Part shown: in pieces, positions 62,049-64,000 of the stretch
How the letters are laid out: each line of letters opens with the position of its first letter
How positions within the stretch are numbered: position 1 is the first letter of the stretch
Assembly (NCBI RefSeq): GCF_000378985.1
Contig: NZ_KB905370.1
Coordinates: forward strand, 434,001-498,000
Source: Ensifer sp. BR816
GTDB taxonomy: Bacteria; Pseudomonadota; Alphaproteobacteria; Rhizobiales; Rhizobiaceae
DNA length: 64,000 nt
Reading direction: 5' to 3'
The notes under the pieces: model-generated
Told to the model about the DNA's origin: nothing
Seen by the model: only the letters and a program-made list of their open reading frames with translations
Databases searched by the model: none
Translations under genes and position numbers: made by a program

Positions 62049-62702
62049 ATGCTTTCACATGACAGCATCTGGCGGGCGATCGATGCGCTGGCGGAGCGCC
62101 ACCAGCTCTCGCCATCCGGCCTTGCGCGCCGCGCCGGTCTTGACCCGACGTCATTCAACAAGTCGAAGCGCCAGTCGCCCGATGGCCGTGACCGATGGCC
62201 GTCGACGGAATCGATCTCGAAGATCCTCGAGGCGACCGGCGCGACGGTCGACCAGTTCATGGCACTGCTGCAGTCCAGCAGCGGCAGACCGACGCATTCC
62301 GGCCGGCCGGCTTCCGGCATTCCTCTCATCGGCTTCGCGCAGGCCGGCGCAGGCGGGTTCTTCGACGATGGCGGCTTTCCCGTCGGCCAGGGCTGGGACG
62401 AGGTCGAGTTTCCCGCCGCGCCGCAGAGCAAGGCCAGCGTCTATGCGCTGGAGGTCCAGGGCGACAGCATGCTGCCGCTTTATCGCGACGGGGATATCCT
62501 GATCGTCGATCCGGGAGCGCAGGCGCGCCGCGGCGACCGCGTCGTCCTCAAGAGCCGCGAGGGCGAGGTGATGGCGAAGATCCTGGCACGCCAAACGCCG
62601 CGCGGCGTCGAGCTTCTGTCGCTCAATCCGGACCATCCGAACCGCCGTTTCGAGATGAAGGACGTCGAATGGATCGCCCGGATCATCTGGGCCAGCCAAT
62701 AG
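62049..62702 (+). CDS. LexA-like phage-type repressor with S24 peptidase domain
   Basis: A 217-residue protein with an N-terminal XRE-like helix-turn-helix (about 15-55, LSPSGLARRAGLDPTSFNKSKR) and a C-terminal S24 serine peptidase. Catalytic Ser140 (QGDSMLP) and Lys177 (VMAKIL) are 37 residues apart, as in LexA, so self-cleavage is plausible. A cleavage site Ala/Gly (FAQAGAGGF, about residues 94-102) lies in the linker. It is thus an SOS or stress-cleaved repressor type; the ATG at 62049 has GGGTGGGA upstream. Downstream SNase gene is 12 bases away. Confidence 0.85.
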   Translation: MLSHDSIWRAIDALAERHQLSPSGLARRAGLDPTSFNKSKRQSPDGRDRWPSTESISKILEATGATVDQFMALLQSSSGRPTHSGRPASGIPLIGFAQAGAGGFFDDGGFPVGQGWDEVEFPAAPQSKASVYALEVQGDSMLPLYRDGDILIVDPGAQARRGDRVVLKSREGEVMAKILARQTPRGVELLSLNPDHPNRRFEMKDVEWIARIIWASQ

Positions 62703-62714
62703 GATAACGTCAAG

Positions 62715-63539
62715 ATGCGGCCCCAGACCATCTCCATCGCCGGCGGGCTAGCCGCCCTCGCTCTTTACGCCGGTATCCTTCTGAGCGGTGCCACGGCGAT
62801 CCGCGGTCGCGAAAGCGCGGCGACGCCTGATTTCGTGCTCGAGACGCCGGACGCCGCCGCGATCGAGAGCCCGGCTGCGGAACCTGCCGAGGAACCGGAT
62901 CCCGTGGAGCAAATTCCGGCCGAGCCGACGCCGCCGCCAGTCGACGAGGAGGCCGCCGCCAAGACGTCGCGGGTGCCGGTGCGGCCCGTCGACCCGAACC
63001 TCTTCGCCCTGCCGGAAGAGGGCGTTGCGAAACCGCTCGAACGCATCGCGCCGCGGCCGCCTCTTTCCGCGCCGGAAAAGAAGATGACCCCCCTCGTCCT
63101 GCAGCGACCCGTCGCGCTTGCCGCCGGCCTCGTCCAAACCGGCGACAAGACGCTGCAGATCAAGGACATCGAGCCGGAGAAGGCGGACAAGGTTTGCGAA
63201 GGTAACGGCAAGAGCTGGCCCTGCGGCATGATCGCGCGCACCGCGTTCCGCAATTTCCTGAGGGGACGGGCGCTGGTCTGCGCCGAGATCGACGAGAAGG
63301 CCGAAGGTGCCGCCGCCGCAAGCTGCACGGTCGGCAAGATGAATGTCGCCGAGTGGCTGGTCACGAACGGCTGGGCAATACCGCTGCCCGGCACTGCGCT
63401 CGAAACGAAAGCGGAGGCGGCCCGAAGCGCCAAGCGCGGTTTCTACGGCAGCGACCCGCGTGATCTGAGCCGGAGGCCCCGGGTGATCGAGGAGCCGGCG
63501 GACGGCATGAACTTCGGCGAGACCGCACCGGACTTGTAA
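62715..63539 (+). CDS. SNase-fold (thermonuclease-like) secreted protein
   Basis: A 274-residue protein with an N-terminal membrane/signal segment (about 5-27), a Pro/Ala/Glu-rich linker to residue 120 and a C-terminal staphylococcal-nuclease-type domain (LQIKDIEPEKADKVCEGNG, WPCGMIARTAF, NVAEWLVTNGWAIPL). The Arg of the nuclease FRL motif and the second catalytic Arg are not evident, so it may not be a nuclease. Three Cys pairs in the domain could form disulfides, in line with periplasmic location. It follows the S24 repressor by 12 bases, probably in one operon. Confidence 0.8.
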   Translation: MRPQTISIAGGLAALALYAGILLSGATAIRGRESAATPDFVLETPDAAAIESPAAEPAEEPDPVEQIPAEPTPPPVDEEAAAKTSRVPVRPVDPNLFALPEEGVAKPLERIAPRPPLSAPEKKMTPLVLQRPVALAAGLVQTGDKTLQIKDIEPEKADKVCEGNGKSWPCGMIARTAFRNFLRGRALVCAEIDEKAEGAAAASCTVGKMNVAEWLVTNGWAIPLPGTALETKAEAARSAKRGFYGSDPRDLSRRPRVIEEPADGMNFGETAPDL

Positions 63540-63587
63540 GCCCGCTCGGGAATTCCTAACTGACGGCTACCCGTTCCAGGAGAGCCG

Positions 63588-63998
63588 ATGTCCGCAAGCC
63601 TCAGCCAGCACGAAGCCCTCGTCTATGTTATGGTCATGATGTCGGCGGTCGACCGAAGCATGAGCGATGACGAGTTCGCCCGCATCGGCGGGCTCGTGCG
63701 TTTCCTGCCGGCCTTCGACGGCTTCGACGAGGATCGGCTGATCCATATCGGCCGCGAATGTGCGGCCCAGCTTGCCGCTCCGGAAGGGCTCGACGTGACG
63801 CTCGAAATGGTCCGCGAATCGCTGCCGCAGCGGCACTATGAGACGGCCTACGCGCTCGCCGTCGAGATCGCCGCCGCTGATCAACGCATCCGCACCGAGG
63901 AGATCCGGCTGCTGCAGTTGTTGCGCGATCGTCTCGCCCTCGACAAGCTCACCTGCGCGGCGATCGAGCGCGGCGCCCTCGCCCGCTTTCGCAAGTAG
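63588..63998 (+). CDS. TerB-like family protein (136 aa)
   Basis: A 136-residue all-helical acidic protein with the tellurite-resistance TerB/DjlA N-terminal pattern: ALVYVMVMMSAVDRSMSDDEF, then a repeated half AYALAVEIAAADQRIRTEEIRLLQLLRD. The two Asp/Glu-rich AADxxxxxEE motifs are the metal-binding-like sites of the family. Role unknown. ATG 63588 with GGAG 6 bases upstream. The gene is complete, ending 3 bases before the window end. Confidence 0.85.
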   Translation: MSASLSQHEALVYVMVMMSAVDRSMSDDEFARIGGLVRFLPAFDGFDEDRLIHIGRECAAQLAAPEGLDVTLEMVRESLPQRHYETAYALAVEIAAADQRIRTEEIRLLQLLRDRLALDKLTCAAIERGALARFRK

Positions 63999-64000
63999 AG

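Noticed and set aside
62049-62702. Prophage remnant suggested by the S24 repressor
   Set aside because: No integrase, structural or lysis genes and no att-like repeats are seen around it.
1-64000. tRNA, rRNA, CRISPR arrays or insertion sequences
   Set aside because: No regular direct-repeat/spacer pattern, no transposase ORF and no recognisable tRNA or rRNA stretch was found by eye; short RNAs without clear structure could have been missed.

Overview
The window reads as chromosomal DNA of a fast-growing rhizobium of the Sinorhizobium/Ensifer group. It is GC-rich, it carries an rkpA-G-H-I-J capsule (K-antigen) locus in the order known from S. meliloti and S. fredii, it has a podJ gene beside a fadE/fadA/fadB operon as I recall for S. 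meliloti, and it is sprinkled with RIME-like palindromic repeats. I see no rRNA, tRNA, CRISPR array, transposase or prophage module, and the order looks like stable core chromosome.

Layout. 1-284: 5' end of a divergent Wza/KpsD-type export lipoprotein gene. 689-14507: rkpA (iterative reducing PKS), rkpG (alpha-oxoamine synthase), rkpH (ketosphinganine-reductase-like SDR), rkpI (LtaS/sulfatase-type transferase), rkpJ (KpsS-type Kdo transferase) and, convergent, kpsF (arabinose-5-phosphate isomerase for Kdo supply). 14783-18545: a small conserved gene, a possible sORF, fused secDF with its terminator, and a secreted hypothetical. 18705-26891: a divergon with a TetR regulator and AruH/AruI-like arginine transaminase and 2-ketoarginine decarboxylase on one side, and a polar amino-acid ABC transporter plus an M20 amidohydrolase on the other. 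27091-29607: a bd-type/cyanide-insensitive quinol oxidase (two subunits and a 35-residue third ORF). 29965-33198: chorismate mutase, galE, an aminotransferase, mscL. 33435-38155: an SLC5-type symporter/hybrid histidine kinase facing a LuxR-type response regulator, then a periplasmic protein. 38339-43757: DUF952, pyrD, MATE exporter, CAP lipoprotein, small membrane protein, TPR-methyltransferase, YitT-like protein. 43827-47625: Lhr-like helicase and PdeM phosphoesterase of the ligase-associated DNA repair set, separated by a 155-bp inverted-repeat element, then a lone Lrp ligand-binding domain. 47788-49517: TIGR02186 protein and TauE/SafE permease. 49969-53622: podJ. 54036-59384: beta-oxidation operon ending at a clear terminator. 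59549-63998: small genes for a DUF6958-like protein, LysE exporter, SRPBCC/HxlR divergent pair, LexA-like S24 repressor, SNase-fold protein and TerB-like protein.

The most interesting idea is in rkpAGHIJ. A reducing PKS without a thioesterase, an alpha-oxoamine synthase translationally coupled to it, and a 3-ketosphinganine-reductase-like SDR are the same three-enzyme logic used by fungi to build sphinganine-analogue backbones (fumonisin FUM1/FUM8/FUM13). With an LtaS-like phosphotransferase and a KpsS-type Kdo transferase next in the operon, the cluster could make a sphingoid-like lipid anchor for the capsule. Gaps over 300 bp (285-688, 14990-15495, 29608-29964, 49518-49968, 53623-54035, 59846-60163) hold promoters, palindromes or repeats as listed. 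The many long ORFs on the opposite strand of real genes are GC-rich shadows and are left out.
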